From assembly GCF_020400825.1 (NCBI RefSeq), contig NZ_JAINVH010000037.1, positions 1 to 64,000 of the forward strand: DNA of 64,000 bases. The letters are read 5' to 3'. Below are positions 50,929 to 59,194 of the stretch, piece by piece; position 1 is the first letter of the stretch, and every line of letters begins with the position of its first letter. Under the pieces are notes generated by a model. The model was not told the origin of the DNA. It saw nothing but the letters and a program-made list of their open reading frames with translations, and made no database searches. The stretch comes from Streptomyces sp. HPF1205. Lineage in GTDB: Bacteria > Actinomycetota > Actinomycetes > Streptomycetales > Streptomycetaceae. Both the position numbers and the translations under genes were made by a program.

Positions 50929-53900
50929 GTGATCGAACTGAGCGAAGGTGAACGTGACGTGGAGCGCTTAGCCCGCACTGGCAGCACCCCGGTGGCCGTC
51001 GTCGGCATGGGATGCCGCTTCCCCCGCGCCAACGGCGTCGAGGAGTTCTGGGACCTGCTGATCGCCAACACCGATGCCGTGTCCCCGGTCCCCAAGGACC
51101 GCTTCGACATCGACGACCACTACACCGCCCTGGACCCGGCCCCGGGGAAGACCGTGTCCCGGGACGGCGGGTTCCTGGACGACGTCTTCTCCTTCGACGC
51201 GGCGTTCTTCGGGATATCGCCGGTCGAGGCCCGGAGCATGGACCCGCAGCAGCGCATCCTGCTGCAGGTCGTGTGGGAGGCGCTGGAGGACGCGGGGATA
51301 CCCCCGTCGGGCCTGGCCGGCACGCGCGCCGGCGTCTTCGTCGGCCAGGCGACCGCCGAGTACGGCGAGGCGGCCCGCCCGGCCGACGGCCCCAACGTGC
51401 GCGACAGCGTCGGCAGCCGCATCCGCGCGGCCACCGCGGGCCGGGTCTCGTACGCCCTGGACCTGCGCGGTCCCAGCCTGGTGCTGGACACCGCGTGCTC
51501 CTCCTCGCTGGTCGCCGTGCACGCGGCCCGGCAGAGCCTACTGACCGGCGAGAGCACCCTGGCGATCGCGGCGGGCGTCAACGTCATCCTGTCCCCCGAG
51601 GACTCCATCGCGTACTCGCAGGGCGGCATGCTCTCGCCGGGCGGGCGGTGCCGGTTCGGCGACGCGGACGCGGACGGCTTCGTGCGCAGCGAGGGCGTCG
51701 GCGCGGTCGTCCTCAAACTCCTGCCCGACGCCCTGCGCGACGGCGACCCGGTGCTCGGCGTGCTGCTGGGCAGCGCGGTCACCAACGACGGCAAGGGCAG
51801 CGGCCTGCTGCTCCAGCCGTCGGTGTCCGGCCAGGCGCAGATGCTGCGCGAGGCCTGCCGCAGCGGCGGCGTCGACCCCGCGCACCTGGACTACGTCGAG
51901 GCGCACGGCACCGGCACGCGGGTCGGCGACAGCGTGGAACTGCGGGCGCTGGCCGAGGTCGCGGGCCGGGGACGCCCGCAGGACCGGCCGCTGCTTTGCG
52001 GTTCGGTGAAGACGAACATCGGGCACGCCGAGGCCGCGGCCGGCATCGCCGGACTCATCAAGGCCGTGCTCATCGCCCGGCACGGGGTGGTCCCCGCGTC
52101 CTTGCACCTGAGCACCCCGCACCCGCTGCTGGCCGCCGGCCGGTCACCGGTGTCCGTGGTCACCGAGAACACCCCCCTCGCCAAGGCCGGACCGCGAGCC
52201 CTGCTCGGCGTCAGCTCGTTCGGGCTGTCGGGCACCAACGCGCACGTCGTCGTCGGCGAGTTCACCGACGCCGACGCCGCCGGCGCACACGTCCGCGAGG
52301 CCCCGCCGGCCCGGGCGGCCGGTGGCGTGACGGGGTCCGGTGAGGTCGCGCGCGCCGCGGACGGCGGTGGTCGGGGGCCGGTGCGTACGGGGGCTTCCCG
52401 CGCCGCCGAAGGCGCCGGCGGTGGGGAAGGTTCGATCAGTGCCGAAGGTTCGCGCAGTGCCGAAGGTTCGAGCAGTGCCGAAGGTGCCCGCCCGGCCGAA
52501 GGGGCCCGGGGTGCTCGGGGTGCCCGGGGTGCCCGGGAGCGCCACCTGCTGGTGCTCTCCGCGCGGTCCGCCGCCGCGCTGCGCCGCCTGGCCGGTGCGT
52601 ACGCTGACCACCTCGCGCCGGGCGGGCCCGGCCGCGCGTACCCGCTGGCCGGCATCTGCGCCACCGCGGCCGTCCGCCGCGAGACGGGCCCGCACCGGCT
52701 GTGGGCGACCGGCACCACGCACGACGAACTGGTCGCCGTCCTGCGCACGTTGGCCGCCGGCGAGCAGACCCCGGACGGCGGCTTCGGCCAGGCCGGTTTC
52801 GGCGGACCGCGGCGGACCGTCTTCGTCTTCCCCGGCCAGGGGTCGCAGTGGCTCGGCATGGGACGCGCGCTGCTGGCCTCGAACGAGGCGTTCCGTACCG
52901 CCCTGCGCGCGTGCGACCGCCTGGTGCGCGAGGAACTGGGCTGGTCCGTCGAGGAGGTGCTGACGGCGGACGCGGACAGCGCGACCGGCGGCGCGTTCCC
53001 CGGCGGCGTCCGGATCGTGCAGCCCGTGCTGTGGTCGGTGCAGGTCGCGCTCGCGGCGGCCTGGCGGGACCTGGGCGTGCGGCCGGACGTGTGCGTCGGG
53101 CACAGCATGGGTGAGGCGGCCGCCGCGCACGTCAGCGGCGCGCTGTCGCTGCGGGACGCGGCCGCGGTGATCTGCCGCCGCAGCCGGCTGATGGGACGGG
53201 TGGCGAGTGGGGGCGCCATGCTCGTCGTGGAGCTGTCCGCGGCCGAGGCGCGCGCGGCCACCGCCGGTACCCCGTCGGTGTGCGTGGCCGCGGAGAACTC
53301 GCCCACCTGCACGGTGCTCGCGGGCGACCCGGCGGCGCTCACCACCGTGGCGGCGGCGCTCGAAGCCGACGGGGTGCTGTGCCGGTGGGTCGCCGTCGAC
53401 GTCGCCTCCCACTCGCCGCAGATGCGGCCGCTGCGCCCGGACCTGCTGGCCGGGCTCGCGGACCTCTCCCCCCGCCCGGCCGGCACCGCGCTGTTCTCCA
53501 CCGTCCGCTGCGCGCCGCTCGCCGGTCCCGAACTCGACGCCGGCTACTGGGCGGACAACCTGTGCGGCCCAGTGCTGTTCCACGGCGCGGTACGGGCGCT
53601 CACCGGCGAGGGCGGCGCCGGGGGCGCGGAGCACGCCGAGAACACGGAGTACACCGAGAACACGGAGATCGCCGCGAACACGGAGATCGCCGCGAACGCC
53701 GAGAACGCCGAAAACGCGGAGAACACGGAGAACACGGAGAACGTGTTCGTGGAGATCAGCCCGCACCCGGTGCTCACCGGGGCGGTGCGCGACACGCTGG
53801 CCGCCGACGGCGCGGCCGGAGCCGCCGTGCACACGCTGGTGCGCAACTGCGACGAGCCGGCCGAACTCCTGCGCGCCGTCGGCCGGTTCTTCGCCGCGGG

Positions 53901-55575
53901 CGGCCGGGTGGAGTGGGAGCGCTGGTACGGGCACCCGGTCCGGCCGGTGCCGCTGCCGCACTATCCGTGGGAGCCGGTGGTCTTCCGGCGCGCCCCGGCC
54001 GCGTCCGCGCTGCTCCCGTCCGACGCCGACGGCCGGGCCGCCCAGGTGGCGCCGGTGACCCGGGTGGCCCGGGTCGAGCTGGGGGCGTGGGGGCTGGAGC
54101 AGTGGGCGGAGCAGGCCGCTCCCGGCGGCGCCGCGGGCGAGGTCGTGCTGCCGCCCGCCGTCCAGATCGCCGCGCTGCTGGACGCCGCCGCCCGTACCGT
54201 CCCCGGGACGATGTTCGCGGTCCGGGACGTCCGGCCGGCCGGGAGACCGCCGCGGCTGGCGCTCCCCACGGCCGCCGCACTGGCCGTCACCCTCGAACAG
54301 GACGGGGACGCCTGGCGGGCGACCGTCGAGCTGGAGGAGCAGGACGCGCCCCGGCGCCTCGCCTGCGCGACCGCGTCGCTGCACCCGGCCGACGCCGGGG
54401 ACGCCCGCCGTGCCCAGAGGGACCTGGACGCCGCCCTCGGCCGCTGCCACACGTACCTGCCCACCGCGGGCTTCCGCCGCTTGGCGCGCGGACACGGCCT
54501 CGACCTCGGTGAGGGGTTCGACGCCGTCGACCAGCTGTGGCGCCGGCCCGGGGAGGCGGTCGCCAGGATCCGGCTGGCCAAACCGGTCCCCGGCCTGTGG
54601 GAGGCGGCTCTGCTGCCGCTGCTGGCCGCGCTGCCCGAGCCCCGCACCGGGGCGGAGGACGCCGGCTGGCTGCCCACCGGGGTCGCCTTGGCGCAGTTGT
54701 ACGGCGAACTGCCGCAGGACTTCTGGAGCCTGGCGACCGTCACGGCGGAGCCCGACGGGCGTACGGCGCACGGCGACGTCCTCGTGCTCGACGGCGAGGG
54801 GCGCGTCCTGGCCGAGTTCCGCGGGATCGCCCTGCGGGGCACGGGCCGTCCGGCAGGGCCCGCGGCCGCCCTGGCGCGAGCCGTACCGGCCCGGCTGGGG
54901 GCGCCGCTGCTGCGGGGTACGGGCCCGCTGCTGTCGCGGGTCGCGACCGCGATCCGGCCGCCCGCGGCTCGCGCCCTGCGGCACTCCCCCACCCGGGCGC
55001 CGCGCAGAGGGCAGAGCCCGCGCCGGGACGCGGCTGCGCGCCGCGCGCAGACCGCACGCCCCGAGCAGACCGCGTACGCCGACCAGGCCGCGTACGCCGA
55101 GCCGACCGCCTACGCCGAACGAACCACGCGGACCGCACCGACCGGGTACGGCGAGCAGGCCGGCTACGGCGACCGGACCGCACGGGCCCCGTACGGCGGA
55201 CAAGGCGCGCCGACCCCGTACGGCGCGCAGGCCGCACGGGCCGTGTACGCCGATCAGGACCCGTACGCCGACCGGGCCGCACGCCCCGAACCGGCCCCCC
55301 GTACACCCGCCCGCGGTCGTGAGGAGCAGTCGGCGCGGGCCGCCGACGCCGCCGAGGTGCTCCTCGACAGCGCGGCGCGGATCCTCGGCATCGCGCGAGC
55401 CGATCTCGACCCGCGCCGGCCGCTGCGCGACCTCGGGCTCGACTCGCTGATGGCCGTGCAGCTGCGCCGGCGGCTGCGGGAGGCCTGCGGTGTGGACATC
55501 ACCGCGGGCCGCCTGCTGGGCGCGGAGAGCCTGGAGCGGATCGCCCGCGGCCTGCCCCACCCCACGCCTGTGTGA
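50929..55575 (+). CDS. Single-module type I polyketide synthase, KS-AT-hotdog-ACP
   Basis: About 1548 residues from a GTG at 50929; starts at 50869 or 50959 are possible. KS: DTACSSS with Cys190, HGTGT with His326, KTNIGHAEAAAG with His366. AT: GHSMGEAAAA with Ser726; specificity motif VASH at about 825, nearer methylmalonyl-type YASH than malonyl-type HAFH. A hotdog/dehydratase-like region (about 1040-1300) lacks a DH HxxxGxxxxP motif. ACP: GLDSLMAVQL with Ser1506. No ketoreductase, enoylreductase or thioesterase is present. Three repeat-rich segments interrupt linkers and the end of the AT. Codon 14 (50968-50970) is TTA if the GTG at 50929 is used. It probably makes a short chain with the desaturase and ligase of the cluster. 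Confidence 0.9.
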   Translation: MIELSEGERDVERLARTGSTPVAVVGMGCRFPRANGVEEFWDLLIANTDAVSPVPKDRFDIDDHYTALDPAPGKTVSRDGGFLDDVFSFDAAFFGISPVEARSMDPQQRILLQVVWEALEDAGIPPSGLAGTRAGVFVGQATAEYGEAARPADGPNVRDSVGSRIRAATAGRVSYALDLRGPSLVLDTACSSSLVAVHAARQSLLTGESTLAIAAGVNVILSPEDSIAYSQGGMLSPGGRCRFGDADADGFVRSEGVGAVVLKLLPDALRDGDPVLGVLLGSAVTNDGKGSGLLLQPSVSGQAQMLREACRSGGVDPAHLDYVEAHGTGTRVGDSVELRALAEVAGRGRPQDRPLLCGSVKTNIGHAEAAAGIAGLIKAVLIARHGVVPASLHLSTPHPLLAAGRSPVSVVTENTPLAKAGPRALLGVSSFGLSGTNAHVVVGEFTDADAAGAHVREAPPARAAGGVTGSGEVARAADGGGRGPVRTGASRAAEGAGGGEGSISAEGSRSAEGSSSAEGARPAEGARGARGARGARERHLLVLSARSAAALRRLAGAYADHLAPGGPGRAYPLAGICATAAVRRETGPHRLWATGTTHDELVAVLRTLAAGEQTPDGGFGQAGFGGPRRTVFVFPGQGSQWLGMGRALLASNEAFRTALRACDRLVREELGWSVEEVLTADADSATGGAFPGGVRIVQPVLWSVQVALAAAWRDLGVRPDVCVGHSMGEAAAAHVSGALSLRDAAAVICRRSRLMGRVASGGAMLVVELSAAEARAATAGTPSVCVAAENSPTCTVLAGDPAALTTVAAALEADGVLCRWVAVDVASHSPQMRPLRPDLLAGLADLSPRPAGTALFSTVRCAPLAGPELDAGYWADNLCGPVLFHGAVRALTGEGGAGGAEHAENTEYTENTEIAANTEIAANAENAENAENTENTENVFVEISPHPVLTGAVRDTLAADGAAGAAVHTLVRNCDEPAELLRAVGRFFAAGGRVEWERWYGHPVRPVPLPHYPWEPVVFRRAPAASALLPSDADGRAAQVAPVTRVARVELGAWGLEQWAEQAAPGGAAGEVVLPPAVQIAALLDAAARTVPGTMFAVRDVRPAGRPPRLALPTAAALAVTLEQDGDAWRATVELEEQDAPRRLACATASLHPADAGDARRAQRDLDAALGRCHTYLPTAGFRRLARGHGLDLGEGFDAVDQLWRRPGEAVARIRLAKPVPGLWEAALLPLLAALPEPRTGAEDAGWLPTGVALAQLYGELPQDFWSLATVTAEPDGRTAHGDVLVLDGEGRVLAEFRGIALRGTGRPAGPAAALARAVPARLGAPLLRGTGPLLSRVATAIRPPAARALRHSPTRAPRRGQSPRRDAAARRAQTARPEQTAYADQAAYAEPTAYAERTTRTAPTGYGEQAGYGDRTARAPYGGQGAPTPYGAQAARAVYADQDPYADRAARPEPAPRTPARGREEQSARAADAAEVLLDSAARILGIARADLDPRRPLRDLGLDSLMAVQLRRRLREACGVDITAGRLLGAESLERIARGLPHPTPV
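52426..52536 (+). repeat. 18-nt tandem repeat in the KS-AT linker
   Basis: At least three near-identical 18-nt units (GAAGGTTCGCGCAGTGCC) are followed by degenerate copies and a 9-nt CGGGGTGCC array. It encodes EGSxSA repeats. The unit is a multiple of three, so copy number can change without a frameshift. Confidence 0.8.
53636..53745 (+). repeat. GAGAACACG-type repeat inside the AT domain
   Basis: About 12 degenerate 9-nt units encode alternating ENTE/ENAE residues just before the conserved FVEISPHPVL strand of the acyltransferase. It is codon-biased toward A, unlike its neighbours. Confidence 0.75.
55052..55290 (+). repeat. Tyr/Ala/Gly-rich repeat before the ACP
   Basis: Degenerate 18-21-nt units with a recurring TACGCCGA/TACGGCGA core encode YADQAAYAEPTAYAE-like sequence in the hotdog-ACP linker. 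Likely a flexible disordered tether. Confidence 0.7.
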
Positions 55576-55758
55576 CGGGCTGCGGGCTCGGGTCGGGTCG
55601 GGTCGCTGGTGTCGCCGGGGTCGTCGCGCCGAGGAGGCGTGGCGACCCCGCGTTCACTCCCAAGTAGGACTCCCACCCAGACTTGAACTACGGTATAAAT
55701 TCTATCGGCGGTGGCGTTCCTCCCGTCACCGACCGGCAACCGTGAAGCGGAGACGACC

Positions 55759-56400
55759 ATGGCCCCAGACCCAGCAGACGGGACCCAGCCCACCGGCCGA
55801 CGAGAACGCAACAAGCAGCGGGTCAAAGCGCGCCTTTACGCATCCGCGCTGGCCCTGTTCGCCGAGCAGGGTTACGACCGCACCTCGGTCGACGAGATCG
55901 CCGAACGCGCCGACGTCGCACGCGGCACCTTCTTCAACTACTTCCAGCGCAAGGAAGACATCATCAGCGCCTGGGGTCAGGAGCGTCGGACCAAATTGCT
56001 CGACTCTCTCGCACAGGACCACGTCCAGGACTCGCACGCCATCGCCCGGCTGGAGCGCTGCATGTCGGCGCTGGCCCGGATCAACGAGGAAGAACGCGAG
56101 GTCACCACGGCCATGCTGTCGGCCTGGGTCAAGGCCGGCCGGCCGCTGACCGAGGAGCCGTACGTGGCGCAGATATTCGCCGACATCGTCGACACGGGCG
56201 CGCGCTGCGGCGACCTCGCCGCCGGCCTGGTCCCCGAGCGGGTCGGCAACCTGCTGCGCGACGTGTACTTCGGAGCCCTGTTCCGCTGGTCGCAGCGCGC
56301 CCTCGACACCGAGCCGGGCGAGCTCGACGAGGAGCTCCAGGCCGTCCTCAAACTCCTCCTCGACGGCATCGCCGTTCCCGAACCGGCCCAGCGGGTCTGA
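55759..56400 (+). CDS. TetR-family regulator of the PKS cluster
   Basis: A 213-residue repressor. The helix-turn-helix is LFAEQGYDRTSVDEIAERAD followed by RGTFFNYFQRKEDIISAWG. The ATG at 55759 has CGGAG upstream; an in-frame ATG-less start at 55711 is less likely. It lies 183 nt after the PKS on the same strand, with an AT-rich promoter-like stretch (GGTATAAATTCTATCGG, 55692-55708) between. It may respond to the cluster product and act on the palindrome at 50831. Confidence 0.9.
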   Translation: MAPDPADGTQPTGRRERNKQRVKARLYASALALFAEQGYDRTSVDEIAERADVARGTFFNYFQRKEDIISAWGQERRTKLLDSLAQDHVQDSHAIARLERCMSALARINEEEREVTTAMLSAWVKAGRPLTEEPYVAQIFADIVDTGARCGDLAAGLVPERVGNLLRDVYFGALFRWSQRALDTEPGELDEELQAVLKLLLDGIAVPEPAQRV

Positions 56401-56421
56401 CGGGGCCGACGACGGGACGCC

Positions 56422-56556
56422 GACGGGGGTCGGACGGGGGTCCGAGGGAAGCCTGACGGGGGTCGGACGGGGGTCCGAGGGAAGCCTGACGGGGGTCGGA
56501 CGGGGGTCCGAGGGAAGCCTGACGGGGGTCGGACGGGGGTCCGACGGGGGTTCGAC
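56422..56556. repeat. 33-bp tandem repeat, three exact copies plus a partial
   Basis: Units at 56422-56454, 56455-56487 and 56488-56520 are identical, starting GACGGGGGTCGG and ending GGGAAGCCT; a fourth copy diverges after 23 nt. They lie between the convergent TetR and kinase genes. With no spacers this is not a CRISPR array. Confidence 0.9.
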
Positions 56557-56640
56557 GCGGCCTGACGGGCCGTCGTCCCGCCGTGCGCGTCGGGGCGTGG
56601 GGCGGTGGGTCCGGTCGTGTCGAGTCGTGTCGTGTCGAGT

Positions 56641-57549
56641 TCAGCGGAACCACCAGGTCAGCGCCGCTGCCACCAGGAACGTGACGACGGCCGCGAGCCA
56701 GACCGCGAGGCGGGACGGCCGCGCCGACCCGGCCGGCGTCCATTCCCCGGCCTGGCGTGACAGCAGTGCGTCCGCGAACTCCCGGGCGGTGCCCGGCCGG
56801 TCGCCGGGGTCCGCGGACAGCGCGGCCCGCAGGAGCGCGCCGACGGCCTTCGGCACCTGAAGCTCCCCGGGAACCGCAGGCGGCGAGGACTTCGACGCCT
56901 GCTCCGGCGTGAGGTGCGCGCGGCCGCCGGAACCGAACGGTTTGCGCCCGGTCAGCAGCTCGAACGTCACGGCGCCCAGGGCGTACACGTCGGCCCGGCC
57001 GTCGAACCCGCCGGTCTGGAAGGCCTGTTCGGGTGCCATGTACGCGGGGGTGCCGGTGGTCACGGTCAGCCCCGAGGCGTCGGCGAGCCGCTTCGCGCTG
57101 CCCAGGTCCGCGACCAGGACGGCCGCGGGCGTGCGGCCGGTGTCGAGCAGGAGGTTCGACGGCTTGATGTCGCGGTGGACCACACCCGCGTCATGGAGCA
57201 CCTGCACGGCGTACCCGGCCTCCGCCGCCAGCCGCAGTGCCTCCGCGGGCCCGCACTGCCCGATGCTGTCGGCCAGCGTGCCGCCCCTGACGTAGTCCAT
57301 GACGAAGTAGGGCCGGTCGTCCTGGACGCCGATGTCGTGGACGCGCACCACGCGCGGGCTGGAGATCCTGCGCAGCAGCCTGGCCTCCGCCAGGAACCGC
57401 TCCCGCACGTCGGCGTTCGACGCCCAGTTGTCGGCCAGCACCTTGACGGCGACGTCCGTGTCGAGCTCGGGATCGTACGCTTTCCACACGGTGGCGAACG
57501 ACCCCGCTCCCAGCCTGTCCTCGAGGAGGTAACGGCCCAGCTTCCGCAT
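56641..57549 (-). CDS. Membrane-anchored serine/threonine protein kinase
   Basis: A 302-residue Hanks-type kinase. LGRYLLEDRLGAGSFATVWK is the glycine-rich loop, VAVKVL holds the ATP lysine, VVHRDIKPSNLLL is the catalytic loop and VADLGSAK the metal-binding loop, with DLG for DFG. TGTPAYMAPEQ is the activation segment. A C-terminal transmembrane helix (LAVWLAAVVTFLVAAALTWW) ends the protein with almost no extracellular part, so it has no sensor domain outside. The gene is divergent from an ECF sigma factor over 127 nt, suggesting a shared regulatory circuit. Confidence 0.92.
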   Translation of the reverse strand: MRKLGRYLLEDRLGAGSFATVWKAYDPELDTDVAVKVLADNWASNADVRERFLAEARLLRRISSPRVVRVHDIGVQDDRPYFVMDYVRGGTLADSIGQCGPAEALRLAAEAGYAVQVLHDAGVVHRDIKPSNLLLDTGRTPAAVLVADLGSAKRLADASGLTVTTGTPAYMAPEQAFQTGGFDGRADVYALGAVTFELLTGRKPFGSGGRAHLTPEQASKSSPPAVPGELQVPKAVGALLRAALSADPGDRPGTAREFADALLSRQAGEWTPAGSARPSRLAVWLAAVVTFLVAAALTWWFR

Positions 57550-57676
57550 GTGGCACCATTCTGCCCGAACCGGGGGAGCCGTGGAATCCGCCGGCCCACA
57601 GGCGACGAGCACCGAAGAGCGCCGGAGAGCACGGAAGCGAACGGCAGCGGACGGAAGCGGACGGGAAGACGGCAGG

Positions 57677-58222
57677 GTGAGCGACGAGGACGAGCTGGCG
57701 CGGCTCGTGGCATCCGCGCGGGCGGGCGACCGCGCGGCGATGGACCGCCTCCTCGTCAAGCTCCGGCCCACCGTCATGCGCCGCTGCTCCAGGTTCCTTC
57801 CGCACCACGTGGACGCCGAAGAGGCCGCGCAGGACGCCCTGCTGTCCATCAGCACCCACCTGCACGAGTACGGGGGGCGGGGCTCGTTCCTGGGGTGGGT
57901 GACCGTGATCGCCTCGAACGCCGCCAGGTCGACGTACCGCTCGATGCGCCGCCGCGCGGAGGACAGCCACGCGGTCGTGCCCGAGGGCGCCGACCCGCGG
58001 ACGACGAGCGTCATCGCGGGCACCCGGCTGGACCTGATGGAGTCGCTGGCCGCGCTGGAGGAGCGGCACCCGGCCCTGGTGGAATCCTTCGTGCTGCGTG
58101 ACCTGGGAGACCTCACGTATGGCCAGATCGCCGAGATCACCGACGCTCCGCTGGGCACCGTCAAGGACCGCATCCACCAGGCCCGCCGCTTCATGCGGGA
58201 CCGCCTCGGCGGCGGCTTCTGA
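57677..58222 (+). CDS. ECF-type RNA polymerase sigma factor
   Basis: A 181-residue sigma factor. Region 2 runs LVKLRPTVMRRCSRFLPHHV, then DAEEAAQDALLSISTHLHEY and GSFLGWVTVIASNAARSTYR. Region 4 is DLTYGQIAEITDAPLGTVKD followed by IHQARRFMRDRL. The GTG at 57677 is chosen because the homology begins there. No anti-sigma gene adjoins; instead a membrane kinase is divergent and an exported protein follows 63 nt downstream, which may belong to its regulon. Confidence 0.9.
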   Translation: MSDEDELARLVASARAGDRAAMDRLLVKLRPTVMRRCSRFLPHHVDAEEAAQDALLSISTHLHEYGGRGSFLGWVTVIASNAARSTYRSMRRRAEDSHAVVPEGADPRTTSVIAGTRLDLMESLAALEERHPALVESFVLRDLGDLTYGQIAEITDAPLGTVKDRIHQARRFMRDRLGGGF

Positions 58223-58285
58223 GGCGCCCCGGGCCGCCGCCCGTGGCCGGCGCCCGTGCGCGCGAGAGAGCCCGGAGGTGACGCC

Positions 58286-59008
58286 GTGCGGATCCGTACG
58301 ACCGTCGCCGTCCTGACCGCCGCCGTCGTACTCGGCGTGCTGACCGGCCGGTTCGTCCTGCCCGCCCGCTCCACGGCGGCCGCACCCGTCAGGGGGGCCA
58401 CTGGCGCCCCGGCGCCGAAGCCCGCCGCCGGCCCCATGACCGACGGGCACTTGGTGACGGCGGCCGCGTTCAAGGCGGCCGGGATCTCCCGGCCGATCTA
58501 CGTACGGGACCGCGTCGGGGACGGCGTGTACGCCAACGCGGCCTGCGCGGGCGAGAAGACCCTCGGCCAGACCCTGGGCGGGCAGGGCGCGCACTTCCGC
58601 GGACTGGTGACGGCCAGGGACACGGACCCCGGCGACCCCACGCTGGCGGCCGACGTCAAGGACCAGGTCGCACGCGAGGTCGCCGCCGACGCCGGGAGCC
58701 CGGCGCTGACCCGTAACTACACCGAGCGCCTCCTGCTGGAGGAGGTGCCGTGCCAGGACGAACCGGCCGGCCACTGGGTCTACGGGCCGACGCACACGAT
58801 CGACGTCGCCCCGGGCATCAGCGCGTACTGGCTGGGCGCTTACGGCGGCGGCCTGAACACCGCGGGGACCGCGCCGCGCGGCAAGGAGCCGTGCGGGGGC
58901 ATCGCCGTCCTCGGGAACGGCTCGCACTACGGGGTCCTGGAGGTCGACGCCTGCCTGGGCACGGCCGCGATGACGCGGGTGGTGCGCGCGGCCGTGACCC
59001 GGCTCTGA
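58286..59008 (+). CDS. Exported protein of unknown function, paralogue A
   Basis: A 240-residue protein from a GTG with CGGAGG upstream. An N-terminal signal anchor (TTVAVLTAAVVLGVLTGRFV) precedes an Ala/Pro linker and an extracytoplasmic domain with four Cys. The block CQDEPAGHWVYGPTH near residue 155 recurs in the next gene, so the two are paralogues. It lies 63 nt after the sigma factor gene and is probably co-transcribed. No catalytic motif recognised. Confidence 0.75.
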   Translation: MRIRTTVAVLTAAVVLGVLTGRFVLPARSTAAAPVRGATGAPAPKPAAGPMTDGHLVTAAAFKAAGISRPIYVRDRVGDGVYANAACAGEKTLGQTLGGQGAHFRGLVTARDTDPGDPTLAADVKDQVAREVAADAGSPALTRNYTERLLLEEVPCQDEPAGHWVYGPTHTIDVAPGISAYWLGAYGGGLNTAGTAPRGKEPCGGIAVLGNGSHYGVLEVDACLGTAAMTRVVRAAVTRL

Positions 59009-59194
59009 GGCCCGGCCCTCCGTACCCCGGCCCCCTACCCAGCCCCGCTCCGTACCAGTGACGCAGATCACACCCTTCCCGGGGCCCCGCGGCCGATCGC
59101 CGTCCAACTTCCGCCGTGGTCGCGGCATCTCCCCGGATGTACGGCGCGCGTCGCCGTCGTGACCGCACAACCACAGACCACACAGGGGGATGAG

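Noticed and set aside
56422..56556. CRISPR-like array
   Set aside because: The 33-bp units are directly adjacent without spacers, and there are no cas genes nearby.
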